Shown: piece by piece, positions 1-6,087 of the stretch | How the letters are laid out: each line of letters opens with the position of its first letter | Position numbering within the stretch: the stretch's first letter is position 1 | From: an uncultured Oscillospiraceae bacterium | GTDB lineage: Bacteria; Bacillota; Clostridia; Oscillospirales; Oscillospiraceae | Assembly (NCBI GenBank): GCA_900756495.1 | Contig: CAAEKI010000310.1 | Location: 1 to 6,658, forward strand | DNA length: 6,658 bases | Reading direction: 5' to 3' | Translations under genes and position numbers: made by a program | Notes under the pieces: generated by a model | What the model was told of the DNA's origin: nothing | The model's database searches: none | Seen by the model: the letters and a program-made list of their open reading frames with translations, nothing else

Positions 1-1509
1 CACGGCCTGGCGGAGCAGGAATTTTCCATTCGGAATGTCCACTTTCCGGAGAATGGCGAGGCCCTGGCGCTGGCCCGGCGGCGGCTGATGTTTGAGGAGC
101 TGTTCACCTTTTCCTGCGGCCTGGCTCTCCTGCGGGAGCGGCGGGGGCAGGAAAAGGGGCCGGTCTTCGCCAGTAAGGGCGGGGACGGTTTTTCTGCGCT
201 GCTGCCCTTCTCCCCTACTGCTGCGCAGCGCCGGGCGATGGCCGAGGCGGCGGCAGACATGGCCTCCGGCCGTCCGATGAACCGCTTGGTCCAGGGCGAC
301 GTGGGATCGGGCAAAACCATTGTCGCGGCCTATGGGGCGTGGCAGGCCGCCCAAAATGGCTGGCAGGCTGCGCTGATGGCTCCCACGGAAATTTTGGCCG
401 AGCAGCACTTCCGTACGCTCTCCGGTCTTTTTGCTCCGGCGGGGATCCGGGTTGTGCTTCTCACTGCCGCCGCCAAGGCGGCTGAAAAACGCAGCGTAAA
501 GGCCGCGCTGGCGGCAGGGGAGGCCGACCTTGTCATCGGCACCCATGCGCTCCTCTCCAGCGGCGTTGTGTTTTCCCGCCTGGGCCTGGTAATCACCGAT
601 GAGCAGCACCGCTTTGGGGTGGAGCAGCGCGCCGCCCTGGCCGGAAAGGCGGCGGATGGGCTGAAGCCCCATATTCTGGTCATGTCGGCCACCCCTATTC
701 CCCGTACTCTGGCCCTTATTCTATATGGAGATTTGGATGTCAGCGTGATTGACGAGCTGCCTCCGGGACGCACGCCGGTAGAGACCTTTGTGGTTGGGGA
801 GGACAAGCGGGCGCGGATGTACCGCTTTGTGCGAAAGCTGGTGGAGGAGGGACGTCAGGTCTACTTTGTCTGCCCCATGGTGGAGGACGGAGAGGAGGCG
901 GCCGCCGACCTGAAGGCGGTGACCGCCTATGCCGCCGACCTTCAAAACCGGGTCTTCTCCGATCTGCGGGTAGGCCTGGTCCACGGCAGAATGAAGCCCC
1001 GGGAGAAAGAGGCCGCCATGGCCGCTTTTGCCGCAGGGGAAATGGATGTGCTGGTGGCCACCACCGTCGTGGAGGTGGGAGTGGATGTACCCAATGCCGC
1101 CCTGATGGTGGTGGAGAACGCGGAGCGCTTCGGCCTCTCCCAGCTCCACCAGCTCCGGGGGCGTGTGGGCCGGGGCAGGCACCACTCATACTGTATCCTT
1201 ATGACCGCAACTCGGAACGAGGAGAGCCGCGCCCGGCTCAAAATTCTGGCCGGTACCACGGACGGCTTCCAAATCTCCGAGGAGGACCTGCGCCTCCGGG
1301 GGCCCGGCGACTTCTTCGGCACGCGCCAGCACGGATTGCCCAGGCTGCGGGTGGCCGATCTGGCCGGAGACATGCGTCTGCTGAAGGAAGCGCAGGCGGC
1401 GGCCGATGAGCTGCTGCAGGAGAACCCCGGCTTGGCGGGAGAACATCTCGCTCCCCTGCGGGAGCGGATTCAGTCTCTGTTTGATACCAACGGAGACAGC
1501 TTCAACTAA
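1..1509 (+). CDS. recG: ATP-dependent DNA helicase RecG, 3' part (5' end outside window)
   Basis: RecG is a superfamily 2 helicase that remodels stalled replication forks and branch-migrates Holliday junctions. The frame is open from base 1, so the gene starts upstream. The 502 visible residues, against a usual length near 680-700, lack most of the N-terminal wedge domain. Visible-residue landmarks are Walker A GDVGSGKT at 99-106, the Walker B-type DEQH box (DEQHRFG) at 200-206, motif III SATPIPRT from 229, VVEVGVDVP in the second helicase lobe, and motif VI QLRGRVGR at 384-391. After these comes the RecG-specific region from about 420 (TDGFQISEEDLRLRGPG, then GTRQHG), the translocation (TRG) motif that separates RecG from other SF2 helicases. 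The first internal ATG (base 88) is not the start, because family-like sequence continues upstream of it. The TAA stop is followed 12 bases later by a strong hairpin. The motifs are intact, so the protein looks functional. Confidence 0.97.
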   Translation, partial: HGLAEQEFSIRNVHFPENGEALALARRRLMFEELFTFSCGLALLRERRGQEKGPVFASKGGDGFSALLPFSPTAAQRRAMAEAAADMASGRPMNRLVQGDVGSGKTIVAAYGAWQAAQNGWQAALMAPTEILAEQHFRTLSGLFAPAGIRVVLLTAAAKAAEKRSVKAALAAGEADLVIGTHALLSSGVVFSRLGLVITDEQHRFGVEQRAALAGKAADGLKPHILVMSATPIPRTLALILYGDLDVSVIDELPPGRTPVETFVVGEDKRARMYRFVRKLVEEGRQVYFVCPMVEDGEEAAADLKAVTAYAADLQNRVFSDLRVGLVHGRMKPREKEAAMAAFAAGEMDVLVATTVVEVGVDVPNAALMVVENAERFGLSQLHQLRGRVGRGRHHSYCILMTATRNEESRARLKILAGTTDGFQISEEDLRLRGPGDFFGTRQHGLPRLRVADLAGDMRLLKEAQAAADELLQENPGLAGEHLAPLRERIQSLFDTNGDSFN

Positions 1510-1521
1510 GTCGTTTCAGGG

Positions 1522-1565
1522 CAGACCGAGGGCCCGCGGAAAACAGTCCGCGGGCCCTCGGTCTG
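1522..1565. terminator. Perfect 19-bp inverted repeat between convergent genes, likely bidirectional terminator
   Basis: The left arm (1522-1540) and right arm (1547-1565) are exact reverse complements around a 6-base loop (AAACAG). The stem is very GC-rich. It lies 12 bases after the recG stop and directly abuts the TGA stop (1566-1568) of the minus-strand DUF4179 gene, so it sits where both convergent transcripts should end. Neither side has a proper T run: the plus side continues TCATTGG and the minus side CCTGAAACG. It is therefore not a textbook intrinsic terminator. It could act with Rho or protect 3' ends. Confidence 0.7.
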
Positions 1566-2933
1566 TCATTGGACGGTCAGTGATACCGGTATGTCAAAGG
1601 CGGTGCGGCGGGTGAAGTGCAGCTCCCACTCCACCGTGTCCCAGGGGTAGTCCTCCAGGAGATATTCTTCACAGAAGAAGCCCTCCGGGACGTCAGTCTC
1701 GTCTGGCGTGTTGGGCCAGAGCTTGTCAGTACGCATGGAACTGACACCGCCGATATGTCGCTCTTCTCCGCTGGGGGTGCGGCAGGACATCTGGGCGATC
1801 TGGTAAAAGTGCATATGCTCTTCGTCAGCTTCCGGTGGCTCAGGGGCCAGAAAGGCGACGTGAGCCAGCTGGTCCGAGATGCGGCGGACGCTGACACGCA
1901 CTCCGTCGGGCAGCGGATCCAGAGCGATTCCCGCCTCCAGGTCAATCGTTACATACTCCCGCCCTTTCTCCAGCCACTCCGCCTCAGTGAAGTACAGGGT
2001 CAGATGTTCGGACCGGGAGAAATAGGGGCTCTCACACCAATAGGAATTGCCAAGCGCGGCGATTCCGCTGGAAGATCCCTTCTCGTAGCGGTTCCCATGC
2101 TCGTCCTCCAGATAGAATTCCAGGCCCTGGAGCGTTTCCGTGTTTCCGGGGGACTCCTCCAGGGTGAGCCGGGCGTGGGTAGGATAGATCTCCAGGGTAT
2201 CCACGTAAATCTGATTGCCGTCCAGCTCAAGCCATTGGCCAATCGATACCGTCTCGCCCTGGGACAGCAGCGCGCTGTTCAGCGGGAACTCGAAGGTAAA
2301 GACGGCGTCAGGAGACCAGCCGTCTTCGGAGGAGGCGCCTGAGACGCGCCCCTCCACCCCGCACTCCAGCCGGAGCACGTTGGGGAGGATAGGCTCTGCC
2401 GCGCCGTTGGTTATCAGGGAGAAAGCGTCGGACAGAACGCCGGGCTCAATGCTGCGGCTGCTGGAGGAGAAGCCTTCCAGCTCCGTCCCCGATTCGTCCG
2501 TGCAGTCGGGGCGGACCAGAAAGGACTCCATCTCCTCCGGCCCGGTGACAGTGGCGAAAAAGAGGAGCTGCCCCTGGTCGGGGATCAGATAGTCCAGGGT
2601 CATGGTAATACCGTTCTGGGTTTGAGTCTGTCCAATATACTGCACAAAGTCGTGCTCCACGGCGGCCTTTAAACTGGGAGAAAATGCTACGGCGGCGGTC
2701 AGGTCCTTTAAAAAGGGGACGTTGGAGCAGGCCAGGGCAAACGGGGTGGACACATTGACCAGCAACACGAAGGCGGCAAAGACGGCGGCCAGGCTCCCGG
2801 CGGGGATGCCAAGGCCCTTTTTCCACAATCCGTGGCGTCTGCGCGCCTTTGCCCGCTGCAGCGTGTACTCCAGTGCGGGCGGAGTCGCCTCCAGCTCAGT
2901 CAGGAGGCGACGGTATTCTTCCATGCGGTTCAC
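1566..2933 (-). CDS. DUF4179 domain membrane protein, probable anti-sigma factor or sensor partner of the adjacent ECF sigma factor
   Basis: This 455-residue protein has the layout of DUF4179 proteins encoded beside ECF sigma factors in Firmicutes. It has a short basic cytoplasmic N-terminus (1-42, with KARRRHGLWKK), one membrane helix at about 43-63, and a large extracytoplasmic part. Directly after the helix, STPFALACSNVPFLKDL fits the DUF4179 signature. Residues about 220-335 (LEIYPTHARLTLEE; LEFYLEDEHGNRYEKG; LTLYFTEAEW) resemble the beta-rich DUF5643-type domain of these proteins. The last 100 residues, about 355-455, are also predicted beta-rich, but I do not recognise them. The GTG start (2931-2933) is preferred over the ATG three codons later, because an AGGAGG lies 8 bases before the GTG and 17 before the ATG. 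The gene begins 3 bases after the sigma stop, so coupled translation is likely. Sequestration of the sigma factor by the N-terminus is inferred from context; no classical zinc anti-sigma motif (HXXXCXXC) is present. Confidence 0.85.
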   Translation of the reverse strand: MNRMEEYRRLLTELEATPPALEYTLQRAKARRRHGLWKKGLGIPAGSLAAVFAAFVLLVNVSTPFALACSNVPFLKDLTAAVAFSPSLKAAVEHDFVQYIGQTQTQNGITMTLDYLIPDQGQLLFFATVTGPEEMESFLVRPDCTDESGTELEGFSSSSRSIEPGVLSDAFSLITNGAAEPILPNVLRLECGVEGRVSGASSEDGWSPDAVFTFEFPLNSALLSQGETVSIGQWLELDGNQIYVDTLEIYPTHARLTLEESPGNTETLQGLEFYLEDEHGNRYEKGSSSGIAALGNSYWCESPYFSRSEHLTLYFTEAEWLEKGREYVTIDLEAGIALDPLPDGVRVSVRRISDQLAHVAFLAPEPPEADEEHMHFYQIAQMSCRTPSGEERHIGGVSSMRTDKLWPNTPDETDVPEGFFCEEYLLEDYPWDTVEWELHFTRRTAFDIPVSLTVQ

Positions 2934-2936
2934 GGC

Positions 2937-3401
2937 TCAAACCTCCTCAGTCAGTTCAAGTTTCAAAAGGGACAGGGCCTTCCGCTGGCGGGTGGAAACA
3001 GTGCCCGGGGGGAGCCCCAGGGCATCCGCCGTTTCAGCCAGGGTCAGGCCGGTAAAGTAGCGCAGAATGATGACCGCCTTGAGCTCCCGGGGCAGACGGC
3101 GAATGGCCTCTTTGAGCGGAAGGGCGTCAAAGGCCTCCGCCGCCGTCTCAGGCAGCTCCTCTACTGCAATTTCCCGTCTTCTCCTCCGCAGCTCACTGTT
3201 GCAGACATTGATGAGAATGCGGGTCATCCAGGTGTCAAAGAACTCTGGCCGGCGCAGTTTTCCATGGGCCCGCAGGCCCTTGTAGACCGCCTCGTCTACC
3301 GCGTCCAGGGCGGCGGACTCACTCCCCAGATAGAGCAGGGCGGTGCGGTAGAGCCTGGCCTTCAGGGCCTCGGTCCGTTCTAGATACTCCTGTTCGTTCA
3401 A
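2937..3401 (-). CDS. ECF-type RNA polymerase sigma factor (sigma-70 family)
   Basis: This 154-residue protein directs RNA polymerase to alternative promoters. It has only the two ECF domains. Region 2 is about residues 10-77, including the helix FFDTWMTRILINVCNSELRRRRR with its typical basic end. Region 4 is about 97-149: LPRELKAVIILRYFTGLTL, then a helix-turn-helix ETADALGLPPGTVSTRQRKA that should read the -35 element. There is no extra C-terminal domain. The start is TTG (3401-3399). It has a purine-rich site 8 bases upstream, two stop codons (TAA TAG) lie a few codons further upstream in the same frame, and the only internal Met is at residue 59, within region 2. The DUF4179 gene follows 3 bases later, the standard sigma/anti-sigma order. 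Its exact ECF group and target promoter cannot be read from this window. Autoregulation is common in the family, but I found no convincing ECF promoter (AAC, then CGT after about 16 bases) upstream. Confidence 0.92.
   Translation of the reverse strand: MNEQEYLERTEALKARLYRTALLYLGSESAALDAVDEAVYKGLRAHGKLRRPEFFDTWMTRILINVCNSELRRRRREIAVEELPETAAEAFDALPLKEAIRRLPRELKAVIILRYFTGLTLAETADALGLPPGTVSTRQRKALSLLKLELTEEV
2942..2947 (-). promoter_or_regulatory. Ribosome binding site that sets the GTG start of the DUF4179 gene
   Basis: On the minus strand an exact AGGAGG lies 8 bases before GTG 2933-2931. It falls inside the last sigma-factor codons (GAG GTT TGA), so ribosomes finishing the sigma gene can reinitiate on the partner. 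Confidence 0.8.
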
Positions 3402-3409
3402 GGGTGGCG

Positions 3410-3418
3410 CCCCCCTTT
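3410..3418 (-). promoter_or_regulatory. Ribosome binding site for the TTG start of the sigma gene
   Basis: On the minus strand AAAGGGGGG ends 8 bases before the TTG at 3401-3399. It is the only purine-rich site near the 5' end of the frame and supports the non-ATG start. Confidence 0.65.
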
Positions 3419-3444
3419 CTGCCTATTAGACGCGCTGCGCGGTC

Positions 3445-3468
3445 TTTTTCATTGCATCCGTTGAAAAA
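3445..3468. repeat. Inverted repeat TTTTTCA-N10-TGAAAAA over the -35 of the DUF1648 promoter, candidate operator
   Basis: Two exact 7-base arms (3445-3451 and 3462-3468) flank a 10-base centre. The right arm overlaps the plus-strand -35 (TTGAAA, 3461-3466). On the minus strand the dyad falls just downstream of the start site expected from the possible divergent promoter. A repressor bound here could affect both directions. A- and T-rich arms can arise by chance, so confidence is modest. Confidence 0.35.
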
Positions 3469-3489
3469 AATTTATTCTCATTATATAAT
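3461..3489 (+). promoter_or_regulatory. Sigma-A type promoter for the DUF1648-mutY-radical SAM operon
   Basis: TTGAAA (3461-3466) and a perfect TATAAT (3484-3489) are separated by exactly 17 bases. The expected start near 3496 gives a leader of about 29 bases, containing the GGGGAGG ribosome site. This is the best promoter match in the window, and the only strong one ahead of the three plus-strand genes. Confidence 0.85.
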
Positions 3490-3508
3490 AACCTGCGCCT
3501 TTTAAAAA
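3480..3508 (-). promoter_or_regulatory. Possible divergent promoter for the sigma/DUF4179 operon sharing a palindromic -10
   Basis: Bases 3480-3489 read ATTATATAAT, a perfect 10-base palindrome, so the minus strand also has TATAAT (3485-3480). The matching -35 at 3508-3503 is poor (TTTTTA, 17-base spacer). Transcription would start near 3473 and leave a leader of about 70 bases before the TTG start. The -10 is seen directly; its use as a minus-strand promoter is inferred. Confidence 0.45.
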
Positions 3509-3510
3509 CC

Positions 3511-3517
3511 GGGGAGG
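3511..3517 (+). promoter_or_regulatory. Ribosome binding site of the DUF1648 gene
   Basis: GGGGAGG lies 7 bases before the ATG at 3525, which fixes that start. Confidence 0.85.
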
Positions 3518-3524
3518 TATATAG

Positions 3525-4004
3525 ATGAAGCCGGAAATTCCGACCACTTGGTATCACAGGGCTGTAAATCTGCTCTGCCTGATTCTGCTGGTGGGGATCT
3601 TTGCCGTACTGTTCATCTTTTGGCGGGACCTGCCGGAGCAGATCCCCGCTCATTATGACGCATTTGGCCGGGTGGACCGCTGGGGCGGACGGGGCGAGCT
3701 GCTGCTCTGTCCCATTGCGGCGGCGGTCTTGTATGCCGGTATTACCCTGCTGGAGCGCTTTCCCCAGATCTGGAACACAGGGGTAGCGGTGACCGATGCC
3801 AACAGGGCGGCCGTATACCGGGCGTTAAAAAACCTAATTGTCACGCTCAAGCTGGCGATGGTTTTCACATTTGTGTTCATTGCAGCCTGCGCTGCGCTGG
3901 CCCGGCCCCTCCCGGGGTGGTTCCTGCCTGCAGATCTGATTCTAATCTTCGCTCCGCTGGTCCTGTTCCTGGTCCGTATCGTCCGGGCAGGGCGGGTACC
4001 GTAG
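3525..4004 (+). CDS. DUF1648 domain small integral membrane protein
   Basis: This 159-residue protein has four likely membrane helices at about 12-33, 57-76, 105-125 and 133-153. After the first helix comes the DUF1648 signature: LPEQIPAHYDAFGRVDRWG at 36-54, matching the family pattern of LP, then I-P-x-H, then F-G-x-x-D-x-W. The later loop QIWNTGVAVTDANRAAVYRA (81-100) also fits relatives. DUF1648 is best known as the N-terminal part of SdpI-type proteins, where SdpI gives immunity to the SDP cannibalism toxin; most stand-alone members have no known function, and this one should not be called an immunity protein on this evidence. It is the first gene after a strong promoter and is divergent from the sigma operon. 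MutY follows after about 30 bases with no terminator between, so they are probably cotranscribed. A role in envelope homeostasis is inference from context only. Confidence 0.85.
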   Translation: MKPEIPTTWYHRAVNLLCLILLVGIFAVLFIFWRDLPEQIPAHYDAFGRVDRWGGRGELLLCPIAAAVLYAGITLLERFPQIWNTGVAVTDANRAAVYRALKNLIVTLKLAMVFTFVFIAACAALARPLPGWFLPADLILIFAPLVLFLVRIVRAGRVP

Positions 4005-4026
4005 GGGAAGAATCCTATTATCGTTT

Positions 4027-4031
4027 GGAGG
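4027..4031 (+). promoter_or_regulatory. Ribosome binding site that favours the TTG start of mutY
   Basis: GGAGG ends one base before the ATG at 4033, too close for initiation there, but 7 bases before the in-frame TTG at 4039. No other good site precedes the ATG at a workable distance. Confidence 0.7.
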
Positions 4032-4038
4032 AATGTCT

Positions 4039-5061
4039 TTGAATCCCCTGGAACTGCTCCCGATTCCGCTGATACAGTGGTATCATGAAAACGCCCGTGT
4101 ACTGCCCTGGCGTTCCGATCCCAAGCCCTATCACGTGCTTGTCTCTGAAATTATGCTCCAGCAGACCCGGGTGGCGGCGGTGCTTGGCTATTACGCCCGG
4201 TTTATGGAGGCGCTGCCTACCGTGGCCGATCTGGCAGCGGTGGAGGACGGCCGGCTCATGAAGCTGTGGCAGGGGCTGGGCTACTACAATCGGGCCCGCA
4301 ACCTGAAAAAGGCGGCGGTCAAAATCATGGACGATTTTGGCGGCGCTTTTCCCAGCCGGTATGAGGACATTCTCACGCTGCCCGGCGTGGGGGAGTACAC
4401 GGCGGGGGCTGTGGCCTCGATTGCCTTTGGGATCCCTGTCCCGGCGGTGGACGGAAACGTCCTTCGGGTCGTATCCCGACTCACTGGAGATGCCGCAGAT
4501 ATTATGAAGCCGGAGACAAGGAGACGTATGGGGGCGGCCCTGCGAGCCGTCATGCCCACGGAGGCCCCCGGAGATTTTAACCAGGCCCTTATGGAGCTCG
4601 GGGCCACTGTCTGTCTTCCCAACGGCGCGCCTGTGTGCGGGCGCTGCCCGGCGGCGGACTTCTGTACCGCCCGGAGAGAGGAGCGGACTGGAGAACTGCC
4701 GGTCAAGACCCCCAAGAAGGAGCGGCGGGTGGAGGAACGGACCGTCTTCCTGATCTTTTTTGGGAAAAAAGTGGCCCTGCGCCGCAGAGCGGAGCGGGGG
4801 CTGCTGGCCGGGCTCTGGGAGTATCCCAACGAGCTTTCTCCCGCTTCCTGCCCCGTGGAGGCACTGGCTGTGGAGAGCGGCTGTGCCGGAAAGCATATCT
4901 TCACCCACATTGAGTGGCGTATGACTGCCCAGGTGATCCAGGCCGCCTCGGAAGAGCTGCCGGAGGGCTGGGTATGGGCCGGACGGACGGAACTGGGCCG
5001 GGACTATGCAGTGCCTAACGCCTTTCAGGCCTTTTCCCATCTGGTGGAAGAGAGGCTCTAG
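4039..5061 (+). CDS. mutY: A/G-specific adenine DNA glycosylase MutY
   Basis: MutY removes adenine mispaired with 8-oxoguanine or guanine, preventing G:C to T:A mutations. From the TTG start the protein has 340 residues. The catalytic domain shows SEIMLQQTRV with the catalytic Glu at residue 37, the helix-hairpin-helix LPGVGEYTAGA at 114-124, and VDGNVLRV with the catalytic Asp at 138; both catalytic residues fall at the E. coli numbers. The 4Fe-4S loop is C192-X7-C200-X2-C203-X5-C209, one residue longer in the first gap than in E. coli. A basic linker (PVKTPKKERR, 221-230) leads to the NUDIX-like C-terminal domain that recognises 8-oxoG: TVFLIFFGKKVALRRR, LLAGLWEYPNE at 255-265, and a final AVPNAFQAFSHLV. 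An ATG at 4033 would add two residues, but the ribosome site fits the TTG better. The gene lies between the DUF1648 and radical SAM genes on one apparent transcript. All key residues are present. Confidence 0.96.
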   Translation: MNPLELLPIPLIQWYHENARVLPWRSDPKPYHVLVSEIMLQQTRVAAVLGYYARFMEALPTVADLAAVEDGRLMKLWQGLGYYNRARNLKKAAVKIMDDFGGAFPSRYEDILTLPGVGEYTAGAVASIAFGIPVPAVDGNVLRVVSRLTGDAADIMKPETRRRMGAALRAVMPTEAPGDFNQALMELGATVCLPNGAPVCGRCPAADFCTARREERTGELPVKTPKKERRVEERTVFLIFFGKKVALRRRAERGLLAGLWEYPNELSPASCPVEALAVESGCAGKHIFTHIEWRMTAQVIQAASEELPEGWVWAGRTELGRDYAVPNAFQAFSHLVEERL

Positions 5062-5121
5062 CGCCGTGTCTTCCGGCTCGCTTTCCAACGGAACAAAAAA
5101 TGCAGAAAGGACCGCTTTTCC

Positions 5122-6036
5122 ATGTTCTGTACCCTCTGTCCCCGCGCCTGCGGGGCCGCCCGCACGGAGACCTCCGGCGGCGGCGTGTGCGCCATGCCCA
5201 GTCTGCCGGTGGTGGCCCGCGCCGCCCTTCACCACTGGGAGGAGCCCCCCATATCGGGGCGGAACGGATCGGGAACCGTATTTTTTTCCGGCTGCTCCCT
5301 GAAGTGCGTCTTCTGCCAGAACGAGGCCATCAGCCATGAGAACTTCGGCAGGGCAATCCCTGTCTCCCGGCTGCGGGAGATTTTTTTTGAGCTGATCGCC
5401 CAGGGGGCTCACAATATCAACCTGGTCAATCCCACCCACTTTGCCCATGCGGTGGGAGCGGCGCTGTCCGAGCCTCTGCCGGTGCCGGTGGTCTGGAACT
5501 CGGGGGGCTACGACTGCGTCGAGACCCTCCGGGCTCTGGAGGGAAAAATCCAGATCTACCTGCCCGATCTCAAGTACGCCCGCGCCGAGACGGCGGCCAG
5601 ATACTCCGCCGCCCCCGATTATCCGGAGGCCGCCAGGGCCGCCATAGCGGAGATGGTCCGTCAGACCGGGCCCTGCGTCCTGGAGGATGGACTTTTGAAG
5701 CGGGGCACGGTCATCCGACATCTGATTCTTCCCGGTCATCTGTCTGAGACCAAAGAGGTCATGGACTGGGTGGCCGCGGCCTTCCCTCCGGGTACGGTCC
5801 TGTTCTCACTCATGAGTCAGTACACCCCCTGGGGACGCGCAGAGGCCTACCCCGAGCTCAACCGCTCTCTGCGCCCGTCCGAGGCCAGAGCCGCCGAGCG
5901 CTATATGGCTGCGTTGGGCCTGGAGGGCTGTGCCCAGGAACTCGGTGCTGCCGACAGCGCCTTCATCCCACCCTTTGACCTCACCGGCGTTTTGCATAAA
6001 GAGGGACAAGAAAAAGTCAAAAAGAATAAAAATTGA
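5122..6036 (+). CDS. PflX/COG1313-type radical SAM protein (pyruvate formate-lyase activase-like)
   Basis: This 304-residue protein has the radical SAM cluster motif C58-X3-C62-X2-C65 (FFSGCSLKCVFCQN), which binds a 4Fe-4S cluster and S-adenosylmethionine. It starts with a second cysteine set, C3, C6, C10 and C23 (CTLCPRAC, then GVCAM), typical of the COG1313 group and possibly an extra metal site. Other family blocks are VARAALHHWEEPPISG at 31-46, INLVNPTHF at 99-107, VVWNSGGYD at 123-131, YLPDLKYA at 146-153, VIRHLILPGH at 197-206 and LMSQYTPWG at 230-238. The group is annotated as PflA-like, but its substrate is unknown, and no glycyl radical enzyme gene is visible nearby, so I give no symbol. 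The ATG at 5122 is the only sensible start; the AGAAAGG site is 11 bases away, slightly long. It lies 60 bases after mutY with no terminator between. The tail is Lys/Asn-rich (VKKNKN). Confidence 0.92.
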   Translation: MFCTLCPRACGAARTETSGGGVCAMPSLPVVARAALHHWEEPPISGRNGSGTVFFSGCSLKCVFCQNEAISHENFGRAIPVSRLREIFFELIAQGAHNINLVNPTHFAHAVGAALSEPLPVPVVWNSGGYDCVETLRALEGKIQIYLPDLKYARAETAARYSAAPDYPEAARAAIAEMVRQTGPCVLEDGLLKRGTVIRHLILPGHLSETKEVMDWVAAAFPPGTVLFSLMSQYTPWGRAEAYPELNRSLRPSEARAAERYMAALGLEGCAQELGAADSAFIPPFDLTGVLHKEGQEKVKKNKN

Positions 6037-6087
6037 TAAAGTGGGGATAGTGAAATGGAATAGATTATACATAGCCGACGCCTCCGC

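Noticed and set aside
330..1446. Several minus-strand frames of 86-158 codons across recG
   Set aside because: All are antisense to intact RecG motifs, have low-complexity products, and are mutually overlapping.
1617..2342. A 241-codon plus-strand frame antisense to the DUF4179 gene
   Set aside because: It has no ribosome site or family resemblance, and the opposite strand carries the well-supported DUF4179 gene.
3426..3470. An ECF-type autoregulatory promoter for the sigma gene
   Set aside because: The minus strand has TGAAAA and CGTC, but the spacing is 13 bases rather than about 16; the upstream AAC is 27 bases away. No arrangement fits.
3525..4004. Calling the DUF1648 protein an SdpI-type toxin immunity protein
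   Set aside because: It has the DUF1648 part only, and no toxin or SdpR-like regulator lies beside it.
5071..5100. A TTCCG/CGGAA repeat followed by an A-rich tract between mutY and the radical SAM gene
   Set aside because: Five pairs with a 13-base loop and A's rather than T's on the coding strand do not support a terminator.
4018..5739. A 573-codon open frame on the minus strand
   Set aside because: It lies antisense to mutY and the radical SAM gene, both firmly identified. Its product is Gly/Pro/His/Arg-rich without any recognisable domain, as expected for a chance frame in GC-rich DNA.
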